Origin: Aeromonas tecta
GTDB lineage: Bacteria > Pseudomonadota > Gammaproteobacteria > Enterobacterales > Aeromonadaceae
Direction: 5' to 3'
NCBI RefSeq assembly: GCF_000820185.1
Contig: NZ_CDCA01000020.1
Span: 161,760-225,759, forward strand
DNA: 64,000 bases
Position numbers and translations under genes: made by a program. This document shows positions 29,445-38,383 of this stretch, piece by piece. Below the pieces are notes generated by a model that had not been told where the DNA came from, ran no database searches, and saw only the letters and a list, made by a program, of their open reading frames with translations. The first letter of the stretch is position 1. Every line of letters begins with the position of its first letter.

Positions 29445-29975
29445 ATGACAGAGAAAGTTGTAGCTAAAGCGCCCCGCTGGCGACGCTGGGGCAAGGAGGC
29501 CATTTGGCTGCTGCTGGCCGCGCTGGTCATCTCCAGCCTGCTGGATCTGTGGCGCGGCCCGACCCTGCCGAGTGGGGCCATGGAGGCGCCGCTCACCCTG
29601 CAAGATGGCACCCGCACCAGTTTGGCGGCGCTGAGCCAGGACAAACCGCTGCTGGTCTACTACTGGGCCAGCTGGTGCGGTGTGTGCCGCTTCACTACCC
29701 CGACTGTGGAGCAGCTGTGGCAGGAGGGTGAGAACGTGCTGACGGTGGTGCTGCGCTCCGGCAGCGACGCCCAGTTGCAGCAGGGCATGAGCAAGAAGGG
29801 GCTCGGCTTTCCCACCCACAACGATGAGCAGGGCAACCTCGCCGCCCAATGGCAGGTGGGGGTCACCCCGACCTTTCTCATCGTCCGGGATGGGGAGGTG
29901 GTGAGCAGTACCACCGGCTGGAGCAGCCGCTGGGGCCTGCAACTGCGGCTGCTGTGGGCCAGCTGGACGCGCTAG
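29445..29975 (+). CDS. scsD: ScsD, TlpA-like membrane-anchored thioredoxin
   Basis: 176 residues: N-terminal membrane anchor (EAIWLLLAALVISSLLDLW) and a periplasmic thioredoxin fold with WASWCGVCRFTTPTV and the cis-Pro loop VGVTPTFLIV. Last gene of the scs operon. Probably a reductase for periplasmic thiols fed by ScsB. Confidence 0.92.
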   Translation: MTEKVVAKAPRWRRWGKEAIWLLLAALVISSLLDLWRGPTLPSGAMEAPLTLQDGTRTSLAALSQDKPLLVYYWASWCGVCRFTTPTVEQLWQEGENVLTVVLRSGSDAQLQQGMSKKGLGFPTHNDEQGNLAAQWQVGVTPTFLIVRDGEVVSSTTGWSSRWGLQLRLLWASWTR

Positions 29976-30000
29976 CTAGCCTGCCACACGCCATCATGAC

Positions 30001-30032
30001 AAGAGCCCGGTGTCGCTACCGGGCTCTTTTTT
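30001..30032. terminator. bidirectional terminator after the scs operon
   Basis: Stem AAGAGCCCGGT / ACCGGGCTCTT with a 6-nt loop and a following T run, between scsD and the convergent EF-hand gene. Confidence 0.92.
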
Positions 30033-30054
30033 CATCTTCGTTGGGCCTGCCAGC

Positions 30055-30465
30055 TTAGGGGGCTGACTGCTGTGCTCGCTGCTCGAGATTGGCCTTGATC
30101 TCGGCCCGCTCACTCTCGCCAATCACGCCGTCCCCGTTCTTGTCCAGGCGCTCGAAGATCTTCTCCTGGCGCGCCATGAACTGCGCCTTGGTGGTATCCC
30201 CTCTCGGCTTGAGGTGACTCATCCGCTCGGGTACCGGCTTGCCCGCCTGCTTGATCACCTCTTCCACCTTGGCCAGGGCGGCCTCCTTCTCGGCGACCGA
30301 GAGCACCCCGTCCCCGTTCTTGTCCTGCATGGCAAAGCGCTGCTCGGCCCGCTCCATGAACTGCCCCTTGGTGATGTCGCCTATCATGGGGACGACCGGC
30401 AGCGAATCGACGGCAAAGGCGACACTGCTCACGAGTGCGAGGGAGAGAAGACAAGGTTTGAACAT
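30055..30465 (-). CDS. secreted EF-hand protein
   Basis: 136 residues: signal peptide (MFKPCLLSLALVSSVAFA) and two calcium-binding loops, DKNGDGVLSVAE (~48-59) and DKNGDGVIGESE (~108-119), each preceded by a related helix (TKGQFMERAEQRF, TKAQFMARQEKIF). The two halves look like an internal duplication. Periplasmic or secreted calcium binder; function unknown. Confidence 0.87.
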   Translation of the reverse strand: MFKPCLLSLALVSSVAFAVDSLPVVPMIGDITKGQFMERAEQRFAMQDKNGDGVLSVAEKEAALAKVEEVIKQAGKPVPERMSHLKPRGDTTKAQFMARQEKIFERLDKNGDGVIGESERAEIKANLEQRAQQSAP

Positions 30466-30790
30466 GCTGATGATTCCTTATGCTGACCCGTTCTGACGGT
30501 GCCTGATGGATGCCGACCGAGCCGTGACGCCGGCCGATCCCTGCGGTTGGGCAACGTGGAGGCGAAAGAGTTCCTGCCCATCGTCCCTTCTGCCAGTGTA
30601 GCTCCGCTGGCGCGCACGGCGCCGGATCCCGCGCCAACTCCCGTTTGGCTTCTTTTCGCGCAAGGTGGCGGCACTTTCATGGCAGTGGCGGTCTGTTTCC
30701 GTTAAAATGACGGGTTTTTGCCGTGCCTGGTTTGCCAAGCCCCAGCCGCCCACGGTGTGACCCGATGATGCCAGTGATGCAGGATCTGCC
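30466..30790. promoter_or_regulatory. divergent promoter region, EF-hand gene / J-domain gene
   Basis: 325 bp without a supported gene. A TTAAAAT element near 30702 could be a -10 for the J-domain cluster. No terminator or known operator seen. Confidence 0.4.
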
Positions 30791-31075
30791 ATGAACAACT
30801 ACTTTCGGGTGCTGGGCGTCAAGTCCAACGCCAGCGAAAACGACATCAAGAAAGCCTATCGACGGCTCTCTAACCAGTACCACCCCGATAAACTGCTCGG
30901 GGCGACGGATGAAGAGAAAGAGCAGGCAGCCATCAAGCTGCATCAGGTGAAGCAGGCCTACGAGGTGCTCTCCGACCCCAAGGCGCGGGCCGCCTTCATC
31001 AAGGATTTCAACAACGTCATCGTGACCGATCCCGCTTCTGCCATGCAGGAGATGTGGGACCAGTTCTACCCCTGA
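30791..31075 (+). CDS. J-domain (DnaJ-type) cochaperone
   Basis: 94 residues, a single J domain and little else: YFRVLGVKSNASENDIKKAYRRLSNQYHPDKLLGA with the HPD that stimulates Hsp70, then the fourth helix AYEVLSDPKARAAF. No G/F, zinc-finger or membrane region. First of four genes in one direction; no Hsp70 gene is present. Perhaps an adaptor that brings DnaK to the downstream proteins (inference). Confidence 0.9.
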   Translation: MNNYFRVLGVKSNASENDIKKAYRRLSNQYHPDKLLGATDEEKEQAAIKLHQVKQAYEVLSDPKARAAFIKDFNNVIVTDPASAMQEMWDQFYP

Positions 31076-31098
31076 TGCGCTAAGCAAGAAGAGCCACT

Positions 31099-31626
31099 AT
31101 GCAAATGAAATGGGACCAGGCGCGGATCAAGGCGCTGATGCAGGACGCCAGCGAGAACATCGAATCCTATCGGGATCTCGACCAGCCCAAGGCGCTGGAG
31201 CAGTTCACCGGCAAGATGAAGGCCCTGCTGCTGGCCGATACCAGCATGCTGGAGTTCATGCCCGAATACCTGCCGCTCGCCCTCTATGGCCGGGTACAGT
31301 TCCCGCCGCAGGCCAAGCAGGCCTGGCGCAACTGGCTTGGGCAGAGCACCCAACCCTCCTGGGACGAGTTCAAGGTGTCGGTAGCGTTCAACAACGCCGA
31401 TCTGCCGCTGGTCAAGGCGGTCCGTGCCCTGAGTGAAGCGCAGCTCATCGAAGCCTGCGCCGTGCTCTATCTGCTGGACAACCCGCTGCCGCGCGGTGGC
31501 CGTCATGATGACGACCATGAGCTGCGCGATGACGACGAGGATGACGGTGAAGATGCCGACGCCGATTACCATGGCGGTGATGGCGAAGACGACGACCAGG
31601 ACATGTACGACGAAGTACGCTTCTAA
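31099..31626 (+). CDS. unknown protein with polyacidic tail, J-domain cluster gene 2
   Basis: 175 residues. The first ~130 are helical ([39 protein letters not shown]); the tail from ~135 on is a His/Asp/Glu-rich stretch ([20 protein letters not shown]). I do not recognise the family. No membrane segment or signal peptide. Begins 23 bp after the J-domain gene. Confidence 0.75.
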   Translation: MQMKWDQARIKALMQDASENIESYRDLDQPKALEQFTGKMKALLLADTSMLEFMPEYLPLALYGRVQFPPQAKQAWRNWLGQSTQPSWDEFKVSVAFNNADLPLVKAVRALSEAQLIEACAVLYLLDNPLPRGGRHDDDHELRDDDEDDGEDADADYHGGDGEDDDQDMYDEVRF

Positions 31627-31639
31627 CTTGGGGTAACGC

Positions 31640-32401
31640 ATGAATAGTCTGATTGAAATTACCGCCATCGAGATCAAAGAGCTGGCGGTGATCGAGCCGA
31701 AGCAGGCGAGCGAGAAGTTCGAGCTGATCGCCAAGACCATGTCCGACGAACAGCTGGTCGAAGTCATTGAAAATATTGATATCGTCACCCTGACCCAGAT
31801 CAACGGTCAGCACGACATATCCTTCCCGTCGATCATCTCCGAGCTGATGACCCCGGAGCGGATCCGCGACATCGTCTGCCAGCAGCCGCTCTACTGGGAA
31901 GAGGCCATCAAGAACAATGCCGATGAGCTGCAACATCATACCTTCGACTTCCTCAACTACCTGATCCGCACCCAGGACAGCGAGACCAAGCAGCGCGAGA
32001 TCCTGGAGTGCATCGCCGAGGATCCGGCCGGCCTGTTCTACCTCGCCATCCCCTTCATCGAGTTCTATCGCGGTGAGCGCTATGACGATGACGAGGGTTT
32101 TCAGGACATGCTGCACGCCGAGGAGGAAGACCTCGAGGAGGCACTCTCTTACAGCGATCGCCAGCAGAGCGAGGATGCCCACGACTACTCCCTTGACGAT
32201 CCGCGCAGCCTGCTGATGCTGATCCGCGAGCTTGCCCCGTCAGTGGAGCAGGCCATCAAGGCCCTGCTGCGCAGCGAGAACAGCACCTGGGATGGCATCA
32301 TCAACAAGTTTGCCGCCGAGCTGGTGATGCAGGCCAAAGAGAAGAATCAAGTCGAGGACGAATACAAAGACGTCGACGACATGTTCAGCTTCCTGGATTG
32401 A
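31640..32401 (+). CDS. unknown protein, J-domain cluster gene 3
   Basis: 253 residues, acidic, helical, cytoplasmic. Segments such as IKELAVIEPKQASEKFELIAKTM, WEEAIKNNADELQHHTFDFLNYLI and AEEEDLEEALSYS suggest a helical-repeat protein. Not recognised. Starts 13 bp after gene 2 with GGGGTAACGC upstream. Confidence 0.75.
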   Translation: MNSLIEITAIEIKELAVIEPKQASEKFELIAKTMSDEQLVEVIENIDIVTLTQINGQHDISFPSIISELMTPERIRDIVCQQPLYWEEAIKNNADELQHHTFDFLNYLIRTQDSETKQREILECIAEDPAGLFYLAIPFIEFYRGERYDDDEGFQDMLHAEEEDLEEALSYSDRQQSEDAHDYSLDDPRSLLMLIRELAPSVEQAIKALLRSENSTWDGIINKFAAELVMQAKEKNQVEDEYKDVDDMFSFLD

Positions 32402-32411
32402 GGCCAGCACC

Positions 32412-33317
32412 ATGCAACTAGTGATACGCGAGAGCAACCAGGGCCCCTTCCTCAGTCAGGTGCTGCGCTTTGGTCGCGAGAGCGAAAAGCTGAGCGAGCA
32501 GCAGCTGGCCGCCATCAAGGGCAAGGCGGTGCTGATGAGCCTCAAATTCGCCGACAAGTACTACAACAAGTACAAGATGCACCTGCTGGAGCAGGCCGCC
32601 CACGACGTGATCGGGGTAGTCAGCCTGGGGTTGCAGGAGCTGTCACAGCAAGACCGTGCCAAGGCACTGGCGCTGCTGCAAGCACCGGAAGGCCCGGTCA
32701 AACCCTTCCAGAAGGGTTGGTCCATGCTGATCTCGGTCAGTCCCCGCCAACCGGGTGGCAAGAGCCTCTATGGCGAGGTGGACGCGCGGCTCCTGGACAA
32801 GATCTCCAGCCCGCCGGATGTGGAAGAGTGGCAAGGCTGGCAGGAGTACGAGAAGGCGCTGGTGGAGCATAGCAAGATCCGCCTGATGACCCTGCTGGAG
32901 CAGCACTTCTTCGCCTATGAGAGCGATCACCCCACCATGGAGGACAAGCTGGCCGAGGCCCTGCTCTACCGCATTCTCTGTGGTCAGGGCAATGGCGCCG
33001 CCCAGCTCAAGGTCAAACAGGACCTCAAGCGTCGTCTCGGGCGGGACCTGGTGCTGCAAGAGGAGTGGTTCGATACCGACTATCTGGCCGCCCAGCTGGA
33101 GCTGATGTTGGCCGAACTGCCGGGCGAGCTGATCGCAGGGCTGCGCCAGGAGCTGAGCAAGGGCTTCGTGCCCAACCTGCTGCACACCCTGGGTTTCGTG
33201 CGCCAGTATCAGCAGTTGCAGCAGACCAACGCCTCGCCGGAGAAGCTCGACAACATGGAGATGCGCGCCGGGCTCAAGCACCCACTGCTCGGCTGGCCGC
33301 TCTACCACGACTTCTAA
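32412..33317 (+). CDS. unknown protein, J-domain cluster gene 4
   Basis: 301 residues, helical, cytoplasmic, no membrane segment. Notable segments: FADKYYNKYKMHLLEQAAHDVIG, KPFQKGWSMLISVSPRQPGGK and RLGRDLVLQEEWFDTDYLAAQLELML. Not recognised. Starts 10 bp after gene 3; the close spacing of all four genes argues for one operon and one complex or pathway. Confidence 0.75.
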   Translation: MQLVIRESNQGPFLSQVLRFGRESEKLSEQQLAAIKGKAVLMSLKFADKYYNKYKMHLLEQAAHDVIGVVSLGLQELSQQDRAKALALLQAPEGPVKPFQKGWSMLISVSPRQPGGKSLYGEVDARLLDKISSPPDVEEWQGWQEYEKALVEHSKIRLMTLLEQHFFAYESDHPTMEDKLAEALLYRILCGQGNGAAQLKVKQDLKRRLGRDLVLQEEWFDTDYLAAQLELMLAELPGELIAGLRQELSKGFVPNLLHTLGFVRQYQQLQQTNASPEKLDNMEMRAGLKHPLLGWPLYHDF

Positions 33318-33360
33318 GGACAAGGCAGGTGCTTCACCGCCCCTTCATACAGTCGTTATC

Positions 33361-33384
33361 CAACGCCCGGCTCGCCGGGCGTTG
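33361..33384 (+). terminator. probable terminator of the J-domain cluster
   Basis: Inverted repeat CAACGCCCGGC / GCCGGGCGTTG with a 2-nt loop, 44 bp after the last stop codon, followed by a T-containing stretch. Confidence 0.75.
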
Positions 33385-33832
33385 TGCTGTTTGCCGTGAG
33401 GGCCATGACAACAGCGGCCCCATTATTCAGATAGTTATGCATTCCTACAGCACTCCACCCTGAATAGCACTTTCCCCCTCCTGCGCGCTTATGGCAGGAA
33501 CTCATGGCGGGAATAAGGTGACAAAGGTGGTAGGGATCTCGCCTTATTGAGCTAACGAGTGCCAAATCGTCAGCAACAGTGCCGACGATGCTCTCGCTTC
33601 GCAAACCAGCGCGTTACCAAGTCGCAACAACAGAAGGAATAAATAGTCAGATTAAGTTAATAAAAAACAATTAATCGCTCTGGATTAAATTTAGGGTCTG
33701 GCTATTTGCCCGAGCTGGTCGCTAAATGGCCGACCAGCCTTGTAACCCGTATGGACGCGCGACAGGCTGGCCGGCAGCAGACCGGTACGCTCTCAGGATG
33801 AGTTGTGATTTCCCTCTCACAGGAGACAAGCC
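33385..33832. promoter_or_regulatory. leader region of the POT permease gene
   Basis: About 450 bp without a supported gene. The part 33620-33710 is AT-rich and probably holds the promoter. A 7-bp inverted repeat CTGGTCG / CGACCAG with a 9-nt loop (33715-33737) lies in the presumed leader. No known riboswitch recognised. Confidence 0.4.
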
Positions 33833-35323
33833 GTGAGCGCTTCGACCCCAGCTTCTCATCACGCCAGCGTCCCCCCGGGCTCGGGTGCCCTGTTCTTTAT
33901 CCAGACCTTCGCCACCTTGGGCTTTGCCGTCCTCTACTCCACCCTGGTGCTCTACGCCACCAAGCGGCTCGGCTTCAGCGAATCCCAGGCCAACGCCATG
34001 ATGGGGATCTTCGGCGCCTTCAACTACGGCCTGCACCTGTTCGGCGGCTACCTCGGCGGGCGCTACCTCAGCAACCGCAACCTGTTCGTCATGGGCATGG
34101 TGCTGCAGGTCATCGGCTGCTACCTCATCGCCGAGATGGGGGTCGATGGCCTCTACTGGGGGCTCGCCATGTTCCTCACCGGCAGCGGCCTCAACGTCAC
34201 CTGCCTCAACATGATGCTGACCCAGCGCTTCGCCCCGGACGATCATCGCCGCGAGAGCGCCTTCCTGTGGAACTACGCCGGCATGAACCTGGGCTTCTTC
34301 ATCGGCTTCTCGGTGGCGGGCTACTTCCAGCTGACCGAGGACTACCGCACCCTGTTTTTGTTCGCCACCCTGGGCAACGTGCTGGCCATCATCGCCACCC
34401 TCTGCTTCTGGCCCATTCTGGCGGACATCAACACGCCCCTGCGCCACATCAAGGGGCGCGGCTTCTACCTGCGCATGCTCGGCGGCCTCGCCATCCTGGC
34501 CCTACTGGTGCCGGCCCTGCGCCTGCTGCTGACCCACGCCAGCTTCAGCGGCAGCTTCGTGCTGCTGCTAGGTGCCCTGGTGCTGGTGCTGCTCTGCGTG
34601 ATGACGGCGCGCCACCGGGATCCGGCCGAGCGCAGCCGCATGGTGGCCTACCTCATCCTGGCCCTCGGCTCCCTCATCTTCTGGTCCCTCTATCAGCTGG
34701 CACCCATGGGGCTGATGCTCTTCTCCGAACACAACATCAACCTCAATGTGTTCGGCTGGCAAGTGGCCCCCCAGTGGATCCAGAACATCAACACCCTGGT
34801 CATCGTCATCGGCGGCCCGCTGATGGCCCTGCTGTTCAAGCACCTGCGCGAGCAAGGCTGGCGCATCGACATCCCCTCCCAGTTTGCCGCCTCCCTGTTC
34901 TGCATGGGGCTGGGGATGCTGGTGCTGCCGGTGGGCATCCACCTGGCGGGGGCGGACGGTCTGGTCGCCTTCAAGTGGATCGCCATCAGCTATGTGCTGC
35001 AGAGCCTGGGTGAGCTGCTTATCTCCCCCATCGGCTACGCCATGATAGGCAAGCTGGCCCCCGCCAGATTGCAGGGGCTGATGATGGGCTGCTGGATGAT
35101 GGTGACCGGCGTCGCCTCCGTGCTGGCGGGCTATGTCTCCGCCGCCATGCCGCAAAACAGCGGCAGCACCCCGGTCGCCACCAACCCGGGCTACGGCGCC
35201 GTGTTCAATATGCTGGGTTGGGGATCCTTGGCGGGCGGTGTTGTCCTGCTGCTGCTGGTGCCGCGCCTGCGGCTGCTGATCGCCGCCAGGCTCAGCCCGT
35301 CGGCGGTGCCCGTCACAGCCTGA
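33833..35323 (+). CDS. POT family proton-dependent peptide transporter
   Basis: 496 residues, about 14 membrane helices, imports di- or tripeptides with protons. POT features: FATLGFAVLYSTLVLYATKRLGFSESQANAMMGIFGAFNYGLHLFGGYLGGRYL in the first helices, and LQSLGELLISPIGYAMIGKLAPARLQGLMMGCWMM near the end, which matches the family pattern around helix 10. GTG start at 33833 with AGGAG seven nucleotides upstream. Confidence 0.92.
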   Translation: MSASTPASHHASVPPGSGALFFIQTFATLGFAVLYSTLVLYATKRLGFSESQANAMMGIFGAFNYGLHLFGGYLGGRYLSNRNLFVMGMVLQVIGCYLIAEMGVDGLYWGLAMFLTGSGLNVTCLNMMLTQRFAPDDHRRESAFLWNYAGMNLGFFIGFSVAGYFQLTEDYRTLFLFATLGNVLAIIATLCFWPILADINTPLRHIKGRGFYLRMLGGLAILALLVPALRLLLTHASFSGSFVLLLGALVLVLLCVMTARHRDPAERSRMVAYLILALGSLIFWSLYQLAPMGLMLFSEHNINLNVFGWQVAPQWIQNINTLVIVIGGPLMALLFKHLREQGWRIDIPSQFAASLFCMGLGMLVLPVGIHLAGADGLVAFKWIAISYVLQSLGELLISPIGYAMIGKLAPARLQGLMMGCWMMVTGVASVLAGYVSAAMPQNSGSTPVATNPGYGAVFNMLGWGSLAGGVVLLLLVPRLRLLIAARLSPSAVPVTA

Positions 35324-35394
35324 CAAGGGCTGGCGTCGTCATCGACGACCCTGCGTGGCCACTGCGTTACGCAGAAGCTATGCCGCTGTCATGC

Positions 35395-35429
35395 AGAAGC
35401 CCCCGCAACCTTGGGTTACGGGGGCTTCT
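35395..35429 (+). terminator. terminator after the POT permease
   Basis: Stem AGAAGCCCCCG / CGGGGGCTTCT with a loop that can pair further (AACC/GGTT), 71 bp after the stop codon, followed by CGTTTAT. Confidence 0.75.
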
Positions 35430-35558
35430 CGTTTATCGCTCTCTCACTGTGGGATGGCGCCCTACTATTCTCCCTACCATTCTCCCTACACCACGCTAGG
35501 TCAGCCTGGGCGCGGCCCGCGCATTACTCGCAAGGCAGTGGCGGCCAGCCACTGGCAC

Positions 35559-35882
35559 TCAGCGGGTAATGGTCCACATGGCACTTTCCAGCCCGGTCTC
35601 GCGAAAATCGATGACCACGGGATACTCGGCGCCGCAGCCAATCACGGTCCAACGCTCCTGCCAGTAACGGCTGCCAGGTTCACCTTGTGGCAACTGCAAC
35701 ACGGCGGGCACGAAGCGCTCCGGCGCCTGACAGCCCTTGGCGGCGACCCAGGCCGCCACGCCCACCATGGCATCCCGGATCAGCTTCTGGTTCGCCAGGG
35801 TGCCTTCCTGTACCGGCTCTGGCGTCGCGGCCTGTGCGCACCAGATCCAGCCGCACAGCAAGAGCAGGGCATATCTTCTCAT
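35559..35882 (-). CDS. secreted small protein of unknown function
   Basis: 107 residues with a signal peptide (MRRYALLLLCGWIWCAQA). The mature part has two cysteines (AAKGCQAPERF, VIGCGAEYPVV), likely a disulfide, and the segment SRYWQERWTVIGCG. Not recognised beyond that. Start 35882 has GGGAG five nucleotides upstream. Confidence 0.75.
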   Translation of the reverse strand: MRRYALLLLCGWIWCAQAATPEPVQEGTLANQKLIRDAMVGVAAWVAAKGCQAPERFVPAVLQLPQGEPGSRYWQERWTVIGCGAEYPVVIDFRETGLESAMWTITR

Positions 35883-36173
35883 CGCATCTCCCGAGGTTGA
35901 GATCATTATTCATGGTTCGATTGGAGCTTTTATCATGCCCAAAAACCGTGCCAGAGAGAAGCCGCCGCCATGCTTTCGTTATCCAATCTGGCCAGGATCT
36001 GTGCCCTCTCCCCTCTTTGCATAAAAAGTTGAGCAGAGCAGGTAGCAGGGGAAAGAGAAAGGGGGAGGGGGAGGTCACAGGCGCCGTAGGTACGCCACTA
36101 CCCCCTAAGCGTCATAGGCCTGCAGTTTGTCAGGGTTATAATGGCGCCTTTCCACCGGCAGCAGGGGCCAGCC

Positions 36174-36455
36174 ATGAGCAGAAAACCCGACCGTATCACC
36201 GCCATGCAGCAGATCATCGACGCCGTGAAACAAGAATTCCCGCTCTATCAGCCGGACACCTTCAAATGCGGGCCGAACAACACCTGCATCGGCTGCCCCA
36301 AGAAGCTGATGGAGCTGGTGGATACGGATCTCAGCTACTGGCAATATCAGATAGATCGCGGCATACCGCCGACCTTCGATGAGCTCTACAGCTTCGGCAA
36401 GCTGTGCAGAAACATCCGCCGGGCCCTGGTGCGCAATGGCCGCATCTCCGCCTGA
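36174..36455 (+). CDS. conserved small cysteine-cluster protein
   Basis: 93 residues. It carries KCGPNNTCIGCPKKLMELVD, i.e. C-X5-C-X2-C, and a fourth Cys in FGKLCRNIRRAL, a set that could bind a metal or FeS cluster (inference). Hypothetical proteins with this pattern occur in related gammaproteobacteria. Start 36174 follows AGGGGCCAGCC. Confidence 0.72.
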   Translation: MSRKPDRITAMQQIIDAVKQEFPLYQPDTFKCGPNNTCIGCPKKLMELVDTDLSYWQYQIDRGIPPTFDELYSFGKLCRNIRRALVRNGRISA

Positions 36456-36617
36456 TTTTTATAAACATCTGCCTCGTGGTGATTTTACAGATCGTTTCAT
36501 CTATCAGGGCGAGGAATGCCCTGATGGAGTAAGGCAGAGCCGATAATGTGCAATAAAATAGGCGGGTCTCTCCGGTCCAAGATCAAAGGGTCCCTCAAAC
36601 GGATCAGGCCATTCTTA

Positions 36618-36773
36618 GAACCTGTTCACGATCTGTCACGAGAGGCTGTCAGCAAGGTGAAGAGCAGCGTAGGAACCGGAGTTTATAGACATAAATGAGC
36701 TTTCTTGATGACAAACAAGCGAGCAGCACATGAGCCTTGATCACGGTCTCGCAGTAAGATCGTGAACAGGTTC
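36618..36773. mobile_element. MITE-like element, ~156 bp
   Basis: Perfect 17-bp terminal inverted repeats GAACCTGTTCACGATCT (36618-36634) and AGATCGTGAACAGGTTC (36757-36773), flanked on both sides by TTA (36615-36617 and 36774-36776), a 3-bp target duplication. No coding capacity. A TNA duplication is typical of IS5-family (IS1031/IS427-like) transposition, so such an IS elsewhere could mobilise it (inference). Confidence 0.82.
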
Positions 36774-36800
36774 TTACATCTCAATTCAGGAGGAAACGTC

Positions 36801-37259
36801 ATGACTCAGGAAAGAATCCAGACCCGCTACCCCCTCGGCGGCCCCTTCTCCACCCAGGCCGAGCTGGAGCAGGCCATCACTCAGGTCATAACGGCCCACA
36901 GACAAGACTTCTTCCCCCTGCTGGAGCGACTGGTGGATGAGGGCAATCCCGCGGTCAACCTCAGTCAGGAGCACCCGCCGCAGGTGCTGCGCATCGAACT
37001 CGCTCAAGACGGCGGCCATGGCCTGGCCCACCTCAGCTACGAATCCAACTTCTTCGAGTGCTGCCTGATCGTCAACGAATATGAGCAGCACCAGACCAGC
37101 CTGCTCTTTAGCCTCGCAGGGAATGCGCTTGTCTTCGACGTCGAGCTGCCCATCAAGTGGAATTTCAATAATGAATTATCATTAGTTACTACGAACTGCA
37201 ACATACACCTCGCCTATCACCCTAGTAATAGAAATTATTACATCTTCATTCGCTCATGA
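36801..37259 (+). CDS. hypothetical protein, 3' part AT-rich
   Basis: 152 residues, not recognised. The first ~120 codons are GC-rich as in the core genome (PLGGPFSTQAELEQAITQVI, HPPQVLRIELAQDGGHGLAHL); the last ~30 (FNNELSLVTTNCNIHLAYH, NRNYYIFIRS) are AT-rich like the following island. Start 36801 has a strong AGGAGG. The gene may have been cut and given a new end by the island. The MITE lies just upstream and could affect its promoter. Confidence 0.65.
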   Translation: MTQERIQTRYPLGGPFSTQAELEQAITQVITAHRQDFFPLLERLVDEGNPAVNLSQEHPPQVLRIELAQDGGHGLAHLSYESNFFECCLIVNEYEQHQTSLLFSLAGNALVFDVELPIKWNFNNELSLVTTNCNIHLAYHPSNRNYYIFIRS

Positions 37260-37284
37260 ATGGAATAAACATTATGGAAGATGA

Positions 37285-37472
37285 AACAATTACTACTACC
37301 TTTTAGACGACGCAAAATATATCCAACTCAATATTAAAAAAGTAAAAAACATCCAATTAGATATCAGTGTAATGAGCTTAACAAAATATTGCCATTTAAA
37401 AAACTGCAGCTCACTTTCAATAACATACACAACTATCAATATTAATAATGCTTTCCTATATGAGCCACTTTA
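37285..37472 (+). pseudogene. AT-rich open frame without a start codon, possible gene remnant
   Basis: After a TGA at 37282 there is an open frame to 37472 coding YYYLLDDAKYIQLNIKKVKN and on to NINNAFLYEPL. It has no start codon near its beginning and overlaps the end of the next gene, convergent to it. It could be a decayed C-terminal part of the preceding gene or of a lost island gene. Confidence 0.3.
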
Positions 37473-38383
37473 ATCCGTTTCCTACATAATAACTCATCAT
37501 ATTTAATAGCGAAGTAAATGCGGACATTTCTTTTACTTTCTAATCTATGACCACTATCATCCCAATTTATCTTTAGATGATACTCGCAGTTAACTCTCTC
37601 TTCCTCTTTCCTGCCATTAATAGGAAAATAAAAAAAAGGTTTATTAGCTCCTTGCCTACTACAGGATAATCTCCGACCTGTTCTGGATGTGTACTCTGCT
37701 ATAATATTTAAATCATCTTGGTTATTGTTTGGATTTAAAGATAGAAAATTTATACTTTGATTCAACGCATCAAGAGCCTCGGATATAATTTTCCTGTAAT
37801 CTGAATAATCTCCCTGGATGATTGTATCTAACGTCCCACATATGTCTTTATGAAATTCAAGATTACCATGAATTATTTTAGTCCATTCTATAAACTCTTC
37901 CTTATCTTTATTTTTCGATGCAACAAAATAAGCATTTTTTCTCAGTGTGTTAGTCCAACCATCAGTAAGTACACTAAGTAAGTCATTTTCATCACTACCA
38001 CCAACAGTTAAAGAATAATGCCTAGGCAGGGTGCTTTTTGTCAATGGTGTCGACAATATATTATTGTAATGCTCACTGTAAACATCTGTCTTTACATGTG
38101 ATATTGCTTTTTCAATGGTATCATAGTAATACTGAAAAAAAGAAAGGTCCTCTTGCGCAATATCGAGTATTTTTTCTTCAAGTGATTTATCTTCTTGATT
38201 ATTTTTATACTCTAAAAAATCTTTTGCACACTCGATCACTATATTCTTTGAATTGCTATATTCATCTATCTTTCTTTTTACTTGCTCGCTCAGAGCGATA
38301 ATATCATCATATTTACTTTGCTCAGACAGAGAATAAAAAGTTTCTTTTGTGATATACACATGTGCAGCCATAGGTCGCTTCAT
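37442..38383 (-). CDS. unknown protein of the AAA/DUF262/methyltransferase island
   Basis: 313 residues, AT-rich gene. Helical first part (YDDIIALSEQVKRKIDEYSNS, LSFFQYYYDTIEKAISHVKT) and a beta-rich end (CEYHLKINWDDSG, RNVRIYFAIKYDELL, IKVAHIGKHY). Ends of the IGHIGKHL type occur in small proteins next to AAA ATPases of defence loci, but I cannot name a family. Start 38383 overlaps the ATPase stop by 4 bp (an ATG at 38371 is also possible), so it works with that ATPase. Confidence 0.7.
   Translation of the reverse strand: MKRPMAAHVYITKETFYSLSEQSKYDDIIALSEQVKRKIDEYSNSKNIVIECAKDFLEYKNNQEDKSLEEKILDIAQEDLSFFQYYYDTIEKAISHVKTDVYSEHYNNILSTPLTKSTLPRHYSLTVGGSDENDLLSVLTDGWTNTLRKNAYFVASKNKDKEEFIEWTKIIHGNLEFHKDICGTLDTIIQGDYSDYRKIISEALDALNQSINFLSLNPNNNQDDLNIIAEYTSRTGRRLSCSRQGANKPFFYFPINGRKEEERVNCEYHLKINWDDSGHRLESKRNVRIYFAIKYDELLCRKRIKVAHIGKHY

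Noticed and set aside
35460..35495. Short tandem repeat of ATTCTCCCTAC
   Set aside because: About two copies only, in intergenic DNA; too short to mean anything.
36040..36076. G-rich tract as a possible G-quadruplex
   Set aside because: Only three runs of three or more G are clear, and the tract has no evident position relative to a promoter.
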